In this document: positions 43,008 through 51,538 of the stretch, piece after piece
Numbering within the stretch: the stretch's first letter is position 1
Layout: each line of letters begins with the position of its first letter
NCBI GenBank assembly: GCA_963705545.1
Contig: CAVPJX010000001.1
Location: 62,001 to 126,000 of the forward strand
Direction: 5' to 3'
Origin: DATBLY01 sp963705545
Lineage (GTDB): Bacteria; Actinomycetota; UBA4738; HRBIN12
Length of the DNA stretch: 64,000 nt
Notes under the pieces: model-generated
Seen by the model: only the letters and a program-made list of their open reading frames with translations
Databases searched by the model: none
Told to the model about the DNA's origin: nothing
Position numbers and translations under genes: made by a program

Positions 43008-43394
43008 ATGACACACGATCCAGGCACGGCGACTCCCGGCGAGCGCTTCGCGCGCGCCGTTGCGGCGAAGGACCTCGATGCACTGCAGGAGGTCCTCGAC
43101 CCGGCGATCGACTTCCGGGGCCTGACGCCCAGCCGGGCGTGGGAGGCCGGGAGTCCGGCCGAGGTCGCGGAGATCGTCTTCGGGTCGTGGTTCGAGCCGG
43201 AGGATCACGTCCGCGAGACGCTCTCGGCGGAGGACGTCGCCGTCGGGGATCGGCATCGTCTGCGCTACCGGTTCCGGGTCGAGACCGACGGCGTCCCGTA
43301 CCTGGTGGAACAGCAGGGCTACTACGACACCGAGGGCGAGCGCATCACGCGGATCAGCCTCGTGTGCTCCGGCTACCGCGACTGGCCGAGCTGA
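43008..43394 (+). CDS. SnoaL/NTF2-like domain protein
   Basis: A 128-residue protein with the cone-shaped alpha+beta barrel pattern: an N-terminal helix (RFARAVAAKDLDALQEVLDP) followed by strands such as RHRLRYRFRVETDGVPYLVEQ and GERITRISLVCSGY. ATG 43008 is chosen because upstream in-frame codons lie inside tRNA-Gly. Such domains act as small hydrolases, isomerases or binding proteins; no specific role can be given. Confidence 0.7.
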   Translation: MTHDPGTATPGERFARAVAAKDLDALQEVLDPAIDFRGLTPSRAWEAGSPAEVAEIVFGSWFEPEDHVRETLSAEDVAVGDRHRLRYRFRVETDGVPYLVEQQGYYDTEGERITRISLVCSGYRDWPS

Positions 43395-43459
43395 GGCCGA
43401 GAGCCACGTCACGAGGGTCGCGTAGACTGGGCCTCCTGTCCGGCCGAGCCGGGCGCCGC

Positions 43460-43530
43460 GGCGGGGTGGCCGAGTGGTTAGGCAGGGGCCTGCAAAGCCC
43501 CGCACACCGGTTCGATTCCGGTCCCCGCCT
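43460..43530 (+). tRNA. tRNA-Cys (GCA)
   Basis: Acceptor GGCGGGG/CCCCGCC; anticodon stem GGGGC/GCCCC with loop CTGCAAA gives anticodon GCA. T-arm CCGGTTCGATTCCGG. CCA is not encoded. TAGACT at 43423-43428 is a possible -10. Confidence 0.96.
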
Positions 43531-43557
43531 CGAACCTTCGTTGTACAGTCCCTGCAC

Positions 43558-43632
43558 GGGCGCTTAGCTCAGGGGGAGAGCGCTTCCCTGACACGGAAGA
43601 GGTCAGAGGTTCAAATCCTCTAGCGCCCACCA
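43558..43632 (+). tRNA. tRNA-Val (GAC), integration target
   Basis: Acceptor GGGCGCT/AGCGCCC; anticodon stem CTTCC/GGAAG with loop CTGACAC gives anticodon GAC. CCA is encoded. TACAGT lies 8 nt upstream. Its 3' part from 43585 is duplicated at 45520 and 47948, marking it as the attachment site of integrative elements. Confidence 0.97.
43585..43632 (+). repeat. att-like repeat 1 (3' part of tRNA-Val)
   Basis: The segment from the anticodon stem through CCA of tRNA-Val(GAC) recurs as a 48-bp identical copy at 45520 and a 46-bp copy with one mismatch at 47948. Downstream, 43633-43773 has no gene that I can support. Confidence 0.88.
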
Positions 43633-43773
43633 ACCTCCTGGTAAACGGGTGCACCAACTCCCCAGTGATTCCCGGATGTCTGGGATCTCGAGGGGCAATG
43701 TCAGAGCACGTGCCGACGAAGGTCTTCCCGTCTTGCCCAACGGGCTCTAGATGACTTCTCGGAGGATCAGGTG

Positions 43774-45108
43774 TTAGTCAGCCACCCGGTACAGGTGCCA
43801 GCGGTCAGGGACGCCCTTCAGTACGTGCTCGCCTGCGTCGGAGAGCGACAATCCCGACCCTGCCGTGAGGTCCTTCACGGTCTGGGAGACGAGGACCTCC
43901 GACGGGCCGGCTACTGCCATCACGCGCGCCCCGATCGAGACCGACAGGCCGGTGCACTTCCCCTCGATGACGTCACACTCGCCAGCGTGCAGTCCCGCGC
44001 GGACCTCGATCCCCAAAGGGCGGACGGCGTCCACGATCGCCCTTGCGCACTGGATCGCGCGCCCGGGCCCGTCGAACCTCAGGTAGAAGCCGTCGCCGGC
44101 GGTGTCCTGCTCGATGCCACGGAACCGCTGTAGCTGTTCGCGGACGACCGCATGATGCCGTTCGAGCAGGGATTTCCAACCTCGGTCCCCGAGCGCGGCC
44201 TGGCGCTCCGTCGACCCGACGATGTCGGTGAACAACACGGTCGCCAGCACGCGGTCCACTAGCGGGCCCTTTCGCGCACCGGTGACGAACTCCTCGACCT
44301 CGTCGAGGATCGCCTCGGCGTCCCCGACGAACGGGATGTGATCGACACCGGGCAGCTCGACCAGGCGCGCCCCGTCGATCTGGTCGGCGACGTAGCGCGC
44401 CTGAGGCCCCGCCACGATCCGGTCGCCCTGGCGCTGGATCACGAGGGTAGGGACGTGGATGGCTGGCAGGGCCTGGCGGACGTCGACGTCGGTGAAGATC
44501 CGAGCGAGCTCCTCGTAGGCGCTCGGGCTGGCGACGAGTCGCTCGAACCGAGCCCACCAGGCGACGAAGCGCTCGTCGTCCGCGACAGAGGGGGCCTGGA
44601 TGGCGAGGTTGCGACCCGTGCCCATCTCCCGCACGAACCGTTCGAGGAAGTCCTGCTGCTCCTGGGGTGTCCTCCCGTATGGGAAGTCCCGCGTCGCCAC
44701 CGTCTTCGCTACGGGGGCGTACAGGATCAGCGCCTTCGTCCGCTGCGGATGAGTGGCGGCGAAGAGCATCGCCATCGCGGTCGCGCGGGCACCGCCGAAC
44801 ACGATCCCGACCTCGATGCCCGCCGCGTCCATCACCGCCGCGATGTCGTCGCGCTGCAACTCGATCGTGGGCCGCTCGGGACCGCGATCGGACAGGCCGA
44901 CACCCCGCATGTCGAACACGACCAGCCGGCAGAAGGAGCGGAGCCGCTCGAGGTAGTTGGCCCAAGAGGGCTCGTCCCACATCAGGTCGACGTTGGACCA
45001 GATCCCGCTGGAGTACACGAGGTCGATCGGGCCCTCCCCGGCGACCTGATAGGCGATCGAGGTGCCGTCCGGCGCCTTGGCATACCGGGTGGCGGGCCTC
45101 TCGATCAT
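43774..45108 (-). CDS. Alpha/beta hydrolase fused to a class III nucleotidyl cyclase
   Basis: A 444-residue protein. The N-terminal alpha/beta-hydrolase-like half has LVVFDMRGVGLSDRG and IVFGGARATAMAM, where the usual GxSxG nucleophile elbow reads GGARA, so the Ser is missing and hydrolysis is doubtful. The C-terminal class III cyclase half has VLATVLFTDIVGSTERQAALG with the metal-binding Asp (FTDIVGST), then DTAGDGFYLRFDGPGRAIQC and GIEVRAGLHAGEC. It may make cAMP or cGMP under control of the hydrolase-like sensor. It lies inside the first att-bounded segment and its ATG overlaps the stop of a paralogue remnant. Confidence 0.88.
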   Translation of the reverse strand: MIERPATRYAKAPDGTSIAYQVAGEGPIDLVYSSGIWSNVDLMWDEPSWANYLERLRSFCRLVVFDMRGVGLSDRGPERPTIELQRDDIAAVMDAAGIEVGIVFGGARATAMAMLFAATHPQRTKALILYAPVAKTVATRDFPYGRTPQEQQDFLERFVREMGTGRNLAIQAPSVADDERFVAWWARFERLVASPSAYEELARIFTDVDVRQALPAIHVPTLVIQRQGDRIVAGPQARYVADQIDGARLVELPGVDHIPFVGDAEAILDEVEEFVTGARKGPLVDRVLATVLFTDIVGSTERQAALGDRGWKSLLERHHAVVREQLQRFRGIEQDTAGDGFYLRFDGPGRAIQCARAIVDAVRPLGIEVRAGLHAGECDVIEGKCTGLSVSIGARVMAVAGPSEVLVSQTVKDLTAGSGLSLSDAGEHVLKGVPDRWHLYRVAD

Positions 45109-45179
45109 GCGGGCACCACCTGATAGAGCCGCCAGGCGTCGGGTACGCCGTTCAACGCGTGCTCCCCGAACTCGAACCC
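45105..45179 (-). pseudogene. C-terminal remnant of a second cyclase gene
   Basis: Just upstream of the intact cyclase gene the same strand encodes GEHALNGVPDAWRLYQV and a stop; the intact protein ends GEHVLKGVPDRWHLYRV. Further upstream the similarity is lost to frame and deletion. The TGA overlaps the ATG of the intact gene (ATGA), so the two were a tandem pair of paralogues, one now truncated. The stretch 45180-45400 holds nothing else I can support. Confidence 0.65.
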
Positions 45180-45400
45180 CGGCACGACACGAGGTCGCGG
45201 GCTCCTTCAGCCTGAGCCTGGTAAGCGACGAGGACGCCGTCGGTGGTTTCCGCGTGGCGAACCTCAGGTATCTGCATGAGCCATCCTGACTATCCACGGC
45301 CATGGGCCGCAACCACCTAGGCGATGGCAAGGCCAACGGCTCTCTGACACGGTCAGGTCGGAGGCGGTCAGGACGGTGATGGAGCGTTCACCTATCTCCC

Positions 45401-45567
45401 ATCCTGGTCAACACCTGGTCAAGGAGCCGACCGTACTCAACGGTACTCACCGGTACTCCTTTGACATCCCGCATCGCGCCTCAGCTGCGAAGGCGCAGTT
45501 CAGACGCCTGCCACCCAACTCCCTGACACGGAAGAGGTCAGAGGTTCAAATCCTCTAGCGCCCACCA
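45401..45567 (+). repeat. att-like repeat 2 with upstream conserved arm
   Basis: The att core (45520-45567) is identical to the 3' 48 bp of tRNA-Val(GAC). The 119 bp before it resemble, at the same spacing, the 119 bp before copy 3, including a tandem GGTCAAC/GGTCAAG pair (a plausible recombinase arm site) and CGGTACTC. Such arms fit one end of an integrated element. Confidence 0.82.
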
Positions 45568-45648
45568 CGAAAAGCCAGGTCACAGGCCATATCGCCGAAC
45601 GGCTCCCTTGGCTCACGCTTGATGCATCGCTTGCGAGGTCGTGCTTGA

Positions 45649-45864
45649 GACCGCTGCGGTCGAGCCGCTGATGTCCTCACCCGCCCCGACGCCAACCGCG
45701 CCGCGCTGATCGGACGGCTGTACCAGGGGGAGGACGCGGCGTGGCTCGCGGAGCTCCTGATCGACCTCGAGGGGGACGAGTCGGCGCGGCTACGGCTGGT
45801 GGCGGCGCCGCGAAGCCGGTGGGGAGATAGATGTCCCTCCCGCAAGCGTGACTGGGGTGCATAA
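45649..45864 (+). pseudogene. Fragment of a protein-coding frame without a start
   Basis: This frame encodes DANRAALIGRLYQGEDAAWL and ELLIDLEGDESARLRLV, a normal-looking acidic helical sequence, then runs to TAA 45862. It opens after a TGA and has no start codon, so it looks like the C-terminal remnant of a gene cut by integration. I do not recognise the family. Confidence 0.4.
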
Positions 45865-45953
45865 CGTCCTGCCGCCTTGGTGCCCAGTGGCCCCCCGAAG
45901 CCTCCGTCCGAAGTCGAACACTTGCGATGCCGGATCGGGACGGGAGGCGTTCG

Positions 45954-47612
45954 ATGAAGACCCGAACGACACAAGACAAGAGACGCTTGAGCATCCGAGA
46001 CTTGAAGGTCGGCGCGGTCGTGCTGGCACTGACGCTGGGGGCTGGCGTTGCCGTCCCGGCTGCGGCGCGACCCGCTCCCTTCGGAGGTGACCTCGCCGCG
46101 GCATCGACGCTGTTCTCCGATGACTTCGCGAGCGGGACCTTCGCGAGTTGGTCCGGATCGACGAACCTGACGATCGATCCGACACGTGGAAGGACCGCCT
46201 CTCCGAGCGCCCGTGCCCAGGTGACCTCCTCGCCCGCCTGGGCGTACAGGACGCTCGGCACGACGCTCAGCACTGGCTGTATGAGCGTGGGCGTCAACGT
46301 CACCTCTCTGGGCAGTCCCTTCGTCACGCTGCTGCGGCTGCGAACGGCCGCCAACGGGAAAGTGGCGCGAGTATTCGTGAACAGCACGGGCGTGCTGTGG
46401 GTCAAGTCCGACGTCTCGGGGCTACAGGTCAGCTCCTCGACACCGATCGGGACCGGCTGGCACCAGATCGAGCTGTGCGGGACGGTCGGCGCCATGGGTA
46501 CGTGGAACCTCTACAGAGACGGGATCCGGATCGTGACCAACTGGTCCGCCAACACCGGGACCGCGCCCATCGGTCGCGTGGAGATCGGGGACGACAGCGC
46601 GAAGACGTTCACCGCGAACTTCGACGACGTGGCGGTGACAGACGGCAGCGCGAATAGCGAACCTGATCCACCCACCGTTCCGGGTCAGCCGACCGGTTCG
46701 AGCTCATCGCCGGGCGCTGTCACGATCCAGTGGACGGCGTCGCAGGATGCCTCCCCACCCATCACGTACCGGGTCTACCGCGATCACGTGGGCGCTCCGA
46801 TCGCGACGACGCCGACGACGAGCTTCACGGAGACCGGACTCGTCCCCGGCTCCTCCCACGTCTACGCGGTCGACGCCGTCGACTCGCTGAACAACCCACC
46901 GAGCACGCAGAGCCCGTGGTCGAGCCCGATCGTCGTGATGGCCTCCACGTCGACGCTCTTGGTGCTGCACTACACGTTCGACCACGATGCGAACGGCGTC
47001 GTCACCGATTCCTCGCCCCGAGCCCTGCACGGCAGGCTGGTGAATGCAGACCCCGCGACTGCGTATTACGTCGGCATGCCGGGGCGCGGGCAGGCGCTCA
47101 CGTTGGTGGGCGCCGACCACGAGTGGGTCGACGTGCCTTCGAGCGACGCGCTGGACGCCAACAGGTTCACCATCGCGGCCCTGGTTCGCTACACCGGCGT
47201 CCAGAACGACAAGACCCTCGGTCGCTGGGAGGTCCTGGAGAAGGCCGGAGCCTACTGGCTCAACATCCGCACGGATGGGCGGGTGCGCGTCGGTGGGTTC
47301 TTCGGCAGCTGCAACGGCGGCACCGCCTGGAAGTACCTCGACAGCGCGAACCCGATCCCGAGGAACACCTGGATCCACGTCGCCGGGACGTACACCGGGT
47401 CCCGCTTGAACGTGTGGGTCAACGGAGTGCTGTCCAGCAGCAGGCTGATCTCGGGCACGACCTGCGCTAACAACGAACCGCTGGCGGTCGGGGCGAAGAA
47501 CGCTCCTGCGGAGGGGTTGCTGGAAGCCTTCTGGGACGGACAGCTCGACGACGTCCGCGTGTACACCCGCGCACTCGTCGCCAGCGAGATCGCCGGCCTC
47601 GTTCCGTCGTAG
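45954..47612 (+). CDS. Secreted LamG/fibronectin-III protein
   Basis: A 552-residue exported protein. Signal peptide: RRLSIRDLKVGAVVLALTLG followed by AGVAVPAAARP, with a twin Arg that hints at Tat export. A first jelly-roll domain (about 50-235) starts DDFASGTFASWSGS; a fibronectin type III domain (about 240-325) has PGAVTIQWTASQDASPPITY; a C-terminal concanavalin-like LamG domain (about 335-550) has HYTFDHDANGVVTDSSP and LDDVRVYTRALVASEI. The ATG has GGAGG 7 nt upstream; upstream codons are less likely. This suggests glycan or surface binding. It is the only intact gene in the second att-bounded segment. Confidence 0.85.
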   Translation: MKTRTTQDKRRLSIRDLKVGAVVLALTLGAGVAVPAAARPAPFGGDLAAASTLFSDDFASGTFASWSGSTNLTIDPTRGRTASPSARAQVTSSPAWAYRTLGTTLSTGCMSVGVNVTSLGSPFVTLLRLRTAANGKVARVFVNSTGVLWVKSDVSGLQVSSSTPIGTGWHQIELCGTVGAMGTWNLYRDGIRIVTNWSANTGTAPIGRVEIGDDSAKTFTANFDDVAVTDGSANSEPDPPTVPGQPTGSSSSPGAVTIQWTASQDASPPITYRVYRDHVGAPIATTPTTSFTETGLVPGSSHVYAVDAVDSLNNPPSTQSPWSSPIVVMASTSTLLVLHYTFDHDANGVVTDSSPRALHGRLVNADPATAYYVGMPGRGQALTLVGADHEWVDVPSSDALDANRFTIAALVRYTGVQNDKTLGRWEVLEKAGAYWLNIRTDGRVRVGGFFGSCNGGTAWKYLDSANPIPRNTWIHVAGTYTGSRLNVWVNGVLSSSRLISGTTCANNEPLAVGAKNAPAEGLLEAFWDGQLDDVRVYTRALVASEIAGLVPS

Positions 47613-47828
47613 ATCTCCCACCGTTCCTGCAGGAGTATGACGAGACGACATCCGTGACGGTGAACGTCGTCGTCCTCGCGGGCACCGGTTGCGGCCGACG
47701 GCATAGAAGCTCCTCGTGGGTTCTTGAGGATATGGGCTCACCGAGCTCCGGCTCGCCTTCGCGGAGGCGGCCGACGGGAAGGTGGCGAAAGCGATCCCAA
47801 CGCCTGACCGCGCTCGCTCGAGGAAGAG

Positions 47829-47993
47829 ATCCTGGTCAACGCGTGGTCAAGGAGCCGACCGAACCCGTCGGTTCTCCCCGGTACTCCTGTGACACCCAGC
47901 TTCCGCACCTACCAGCGAAGTCGCAGGTCAGACGCCTGCCGCTCATCTCCCTGACACGGAAGAGGTCAGAGGTTCAGATCCTCTAGCGCCCAC
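47829..47993 (+). repeat. att-like repeat 3 with upstream conserved arm
   Basis: The core (47948-47993) repeats the tRNA-Val 3' end with one mismatch (TTCAGATCC for TTCAAATCC) and lacks the final CA of the CCA end. The preceding 119 bp match the arm of copy 2 in layout, including the GGTCAAC/GGTCAAG pair. The rest of 47613-48023 shows no supported gene. Confidence 0.82.
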
Positions 47994-48023
47994 GACACAT
48001 CAGGGCCAGTGGTGTGTGCGTCA

Positions 48024-48911
48024 TCAAGGCGTCCAGGCGTCGTCGGGCACGCGTGCCCACACGCGGGTGAACCGGACCTCCGTCATCGCCTCGTCCGTCT
48101 GGACGCTCAGACCGGCGTAGGTGTAGACGTCGTAGCCGACGCGGTCTTCGGCCGAGACGACCTTGAGACCATTCGCGAAGCCGATGAGCAGGACGTTCCC
48201 CCGTGGGTCCGGCACGCACATGATGCTCACCCGATCGACCGACCGGATCGCCGGAGCCGTCCCGTCGGTGAGGGTCTCGGGAACCCCTCCCGGATCCTGA
48301 CGCTCGAGCGTGAAGTCGCCACTGGGTCCCACGTAGAAGCCGTACCCGACGAGTCCCCCCGCCCCGTCCGTGGGGCCGAGACACATCGCGCCGACGTTGG
48401 TTCCCGGTTCGGTGATCTCCACGAGCTCGACCCTGACCCCGACCGCGTACGCGGTCCGGATGAACTCGCCGACGCTGGTGTTCGAGTGGTAGTCGGTGTT
48501 CGTGACCGTGATCCGATACGTGCCCTCGATCTGGTCGTACGTGGCGCCTGAGGTCTGGCCGAGGTTGAAGGGCTCGACCCCTGAACGGAAGTCCACGTCG
48601 ATCAGCTCGTGGGGCAGGGTGACGAGCGTGATCACGACGAAGGCCACGTACGCGACGGTGATCCAGGCGAACGTCCACGCGAAGATCGGCCTGCGGACCT
48701 TCCCCGCGCGCCACCGGCGATAGGAGCGGATCGCGAAGATCCCGGGGACGATCAGGAACAGGAACCCACCGACGATCCCCAGGATCGCCCAGGCCCGGCG
48801 CACCCATCCCTGCTTGGGCGGCTCGAAGTCCGGCGGCGGCGGCAACCCATCAGGCGCCGATCCCGGGGGCGGTGCGCCCCCGTCTACCGAGCGAGACCGG
48901 AGATCCTCCAT
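48024..48911 (-). CDS. Membrane protein of unknown function
   Basis: A 295-residue protein with a Pro-rich N-terminus (GLPPPPDFEPPKQGW), two membrane helices (AWAILGIVGGFLFLIVPGIF and FAWITVAYVAFVVITLVTL), and an extracytoplasmic C-terminal domain of about 190 residues with paired Cys (GAMCLGP, SIMCVPD). GGAGGGG precedes the ATG. I do not recognise the domain. It flanks the last att copy. Confidence 0.68.
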   Translation of the reverse strand: MEDLRSRSVDGGAPPPGSAPDGLPPPPDFEPPKQGWVRRAWAILGIVGGFLFLIVPGIFAIRSYRRWRAGKVRRPIFAWTFAWITVAYVAFVVITLVTLPHELIDVDFRSGVEPFNLGQTSGATYDQIEGTYRITVTNTDYHSNTSVGEFIRTAYAVGVRVELVEITEPGTNVGAMCLGPTDGAGGLVGYGFYVGPSGDFTLERQDPGGVPETLTDGTAPAIRSVDRVSIMCVPDPRGNVLLIGFANGLKVVSAEDRVGYDVYTYAGLSVQTDEAMTEVRFTRVWARVPDDAWTP

Positions 48912-49009
48912 CCTCTCGTCCCCTCCGGATCCAGCTTCCGCCGACGTCGGAGGGTCATCCAGGGTCGTTCGCCCCCGCCTCTCGCCGATCCGGTCCTGGG
49001 TTCGGTTCG

Positions 49010-49465
49010 CTAGGGAAGGTTGCTCGGTCCGATGTCCAGCCCGCCGTTCACCACGACGAAGAGGATGAGGAGGGCGAGGGCAAGGACGACGGCGAGCACG
49101 CTCCACGACAGCAACGCGCCTGCGAGGGCCATCCCCCGACCCGGCCAGGGCTCGCTGGCGTTCCGCGGATGCGAACCACGAGCGACCCTCGCGAGAACGA
49201 GCCCGCCGATCGCGATCGGGACGGTGATGGGGAGCAGGCGCAGGAAGATCGGGGGTCCGCTGAACAGGACGACTCCGATCGCGATCGCGACGAGACCGAG
49301 GGCGAAGGACAGCGACGCTGCCCAGCCTGGTGCTCTCGGCCCCGCAGGTCCCTCCTGAGGGGTTCGCTCGGGGCGATCGCTCGCCACCCAGGTTCCCCCT
49401 TCCCGGATGGTGCTCGCACGCGTATCGACACCCGGACGAGGTGCGGATCCGCGAGACATCGACAT
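49010..49465 (-). CDS. Small membrane protein of unknown function
   Basis: A 151-residue protein with a polar N-terminus and three or four hydrophobic segments (FALGLVAIAIGVVLFSG, LRLLPITVPIAIGGLVLA, LSWSVLAVVLALALLILFVV). It resembles the DUF4190-type small membrane proteins in pattern only. ATG 49465 is chosen, but GTG 49468 and ATG 49459 are equally possible. It is in the same orientation as the previous gene. Confidence 0.55.
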   Translation of the reverse strand: MSMSRGSAPRPGVDTRASTIREGGTWVASDRPERTPQEGPAGPRAPGWAASLSFALGLVAIAIGVVLFSGPPIFLRLLPITVPIAIGGLVLARVARGSHPRNASEPWPGRGMALAGALLSWSVLAVVLALALLILFVVVNGGLDIGPSNLP

Positions 49466-49653
49466 CACCCCTCACGGTCAGCGTGCATCGAGGTAGGGCG
49501 GCGTCAGAGGGTCGTTCGCCTCTGAAGCTTTCGGCGCCGGTCCCGGCTATGTCGAGGAGTTCTGGATCCCACGAGAGCGTGAGCAGGATGATCCGACGAG
49601 GTCTAAGCTTGGAGTCGACGAGCCCTGAGTGCTTCTCGCACGGGGTGACGTTC

Positions 49654-49687
49654 CAGATGAGGCCGGGCGTCCACCCGGCCTCATCTG
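49654..49687. terminator. Perfect 14-bp hairpin
   Basis: CAGATGAGGCCGGG and CCCGGCCTCATCTG flank a 6-nt loop, in the 510-bp gap between a leftward membrane-protein gene and the sigma-factor gene. No T-run follows, so it could be a factor-independent terminator remnant, an mRNA structure, or a protein site. I see no gene in the rest of 49470-49978. Confidence 0.55.
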
Positions 49688-49978
49688 TGCCTGAAGCCCG
49701 CCCGCGTAACCTTTCGAACCGGTGCCTGAGGACAGACGCGCCCGCATCGTCGCGGCTGTCGGGGAAGCAGAGCCGCCGAGCTCCTCGAGTGCTGACGCGG
49801 CCCAACGCCGAGCCGAATCTCAGGGAACGGTGCTCAGACCCTGACCTGCGGTTTCGCTGTTCCTGCAGGTAGACGAAGTGGTCTGGACTTCGGCGCCCTC
49901 CCCAGCTTTCCTTCGGCGTTGCCTCAGCAGAACATGGCCCTCGCGCGTCCATGTGAGGTGCGAGCGGAGGAAGGCGTC

Positions 49979-50479
49979 GTGGGTGTTCCCGCCGAACGTG
50001 TCGAGACATGGGCCCGTTTCGAAACGTTCTTCGAGGACGAGCGCCAACGCCTGTTCAAGGCCCTCTACTTCATCACCGGGAACCGTGAGGACGCGGAGGA
50101 GCTGACGCAGGACGCCTTCCTGCGCCTGTGGGAACGGTGGGGCGACATCGATCGGATCGATGACCCCACCGGCTACCTCTTCCGCGTGGCGTTGAACGGG
50201 TTCCGGACGCGGCGTCGCCGGGCGGCGACCGCGATCCGGAAGCTCGTCCCGGTGACGGAGTCCTCGGACGCGTTCCTCGAGGCGGAGATGCGAGCGGATG
50301 TTCGCGAGCTCTTGCTCCAGGTCACGCCGAGGCAACGGGCCGCGCTCCTGCTCGTCGACCTGCGCGGGTATTCGCCCGAGCAGGCGGCACGCATCATGCG
50401 TGTCCGGCCGTCGACGGTTCGGGCCCTAGCGTCACAGGGCCGACGGACCCTGAGAACGGAAGGAGCGCGGGATGCCTGA
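49979..50479 (+). CDS. Sigma-70 family (ECF-like) sigma factor
   Basis: A 166-residue two-domain sigma factor. Region 2 includes LYFITGNREDAEELTQDAFL and LWERWGD; region 4 has LTPRQRAALLLVDLRGYS-type sequence (TPRQRAALLLVDLRGY) and the HTH EQAARIMRVRPSTVRALAS. GTG 49979 is chosen because GGAGG (49966-49970) lies 8 nt upstream; ATG 49934 is an alternative. The next gene overlaps its end by 8 bp and encodes a membrane-anchored propeller that takes the usual anti-sigma position. Confidence 0.88.
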   Translation: MGVPAERVETWARFETFFEDERQRLFKALYFITGNREDAEELTQDAFLRLWERWGDIDRIDDPTGYLFRVALNGFRTRRRRAATAIRKLVPVTESSDAFLEAEMRADVRELLLQVTPRQRAALLLVDLRGYSPEQAARIMRVRPSTVRALASQGRRTLRTEGARDA

Positions 50480-51485
50480 CGTGCAGGAGGTGTTCCGCAT
50501 GTCGACACAGAAGGTGGACCAGGAACCCGGCGCTATGGAGCGACAGGTCACGCGGCAGCACAAGGCCGCTCGGAACCGGAAGCTCGGAGCGTTCGTGGTC
50601 GTCGGGTGCATCGCCGCGAGCCTGATCGTGGCGGCCGTGGTGGCGAGCGATCGGAGCGGTGGGTCGGCGCCGCCGGTCGCCGCGGAGCCGAGCGGAACGG
50701 GGCAGACGCTGTCGGTCGTCGATGTGGGCTCCGGGACCGGAACGGCGTTCATCGTTCCCATCGGCGCGTCGGACTTCGAGTACACGCTCGACGGGTCGAT
50801 GATCGCCTATTCGAGCGGCGATGAGAACGGGGACGCGCAGGTGTTCGTGATGGATGCCGACGGCTCGAACGCGAGGCAGCTCACCCACGGGAAGGGCGGC
50901 GTCGGCGACTACGGCGGCGCGAGTTGGTCGCCCGACGGTTCGATGATCGCCTACCAACGGGAGACAGCGGGCGGCGAGAGCCAGATCTTCGTCGTTCGCG
51001 TCTCCGACGGCGTATCCACACCGGTCACGCGGGAACCGCAAGGCGGGGTCGATCCGGGTGGGTGGACACCCGACGGAGGATCGATCGTCTTCTCGACCCT
51101 CGATCCCTCGATCCCTCACTGGTCCGCCCTATCCCTCGATCTCGCCACGGGACAGACCCGGCTCATCGTGGCCGACGGGAGCACACCCGAGCTGTCGCCC
51201 GACGGAGCATGGATCGCGTTCAACTCTTGGTTGAAGTCGGGCGTGCGGTTGATCCTCGCCAACAGCGACGGATCGGGACGGCGCGTCATCGCTCGATCCC
51301 TCAGCGACGATGGGTACCAGAGGTGGTCGCCCGACAGCACGCAGATCGCCTACGTCGACACCTCGGCCGACGGAGGCCCCCGGACGTACGTCTACGATCT
51401 CACCACCGGTGAGGAGAGGTTCGTGACGACCGGAACGGTCGAGTGCTGGGTCGACGACGCTCACATCCTCGTCAGCGGAAGCTGA
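50472..51485 (+). CDS. Membrane-anchored TolB-like beta-propeller, putative sigma-factor partner
   Basis: A 337-residue protein with a roughly 35-residue cytoplasmic N-terminus, a membrane helix (LGAFVVVGCIAASLIVAAVV) and an extracytoplasmic six-bladed-type propeller built from TolB/WD40-like repeats (ASWSPDGSMIAYQ, GGWTPDGGSIVFS, ELSPDGAWIAFN, RWSPDSTQIAYVD). It overlaps the sigma-factor gene by 8 bp. The short cytoplasmic part could hold the sigma factor and the propeller sense a ligand, but no zinc-finger anti-sigma motif is visible. Confidence 0.8.
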   Translation: MPDVQEVFRMSTQKVDQEPGAMERQVTRQHKAARNRKLGAFVVVGCIAASLIVAAVVASDRSGGSAPPVAAEPSGTGQTLSVVDVGSGTGTAFIVPIGASDFEYTLDGSMIAYSSGDENGDAQVFVMDADGSNARQLTHGKGGVGDYGGASWSPDGSMIAYQRETAGGESQIFVVRVSDGVSTPVTREPQGGVDPGGWTPDGGSIVFSTLDPSIPHWSALSLDLATGQTRLIVADGSTPELSPDGAWIAFNSWLKSGVRLILANSDGSGRRVIARSLSDDGYQRWSPDSTQIAYVDTSADGGPRTYVYDLTTGEERFVTTGTVECWVDDAHILVSGS

Positions 51486-51538
51486 CCGCCCCAGATCCCA
51501 CGGCAACCGAGCCGTTCGGCGCCGGGAGCCGGGGCGGA

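Noticed and set aside
47654..47986. Open frame ending in the third att repeat, as an integrase C-terminus
   Set aside because: The similarity to the frame at 45376-45558 comes from the DNA repeat and the tRNA sequence itself; no integrase active-site residues are present.
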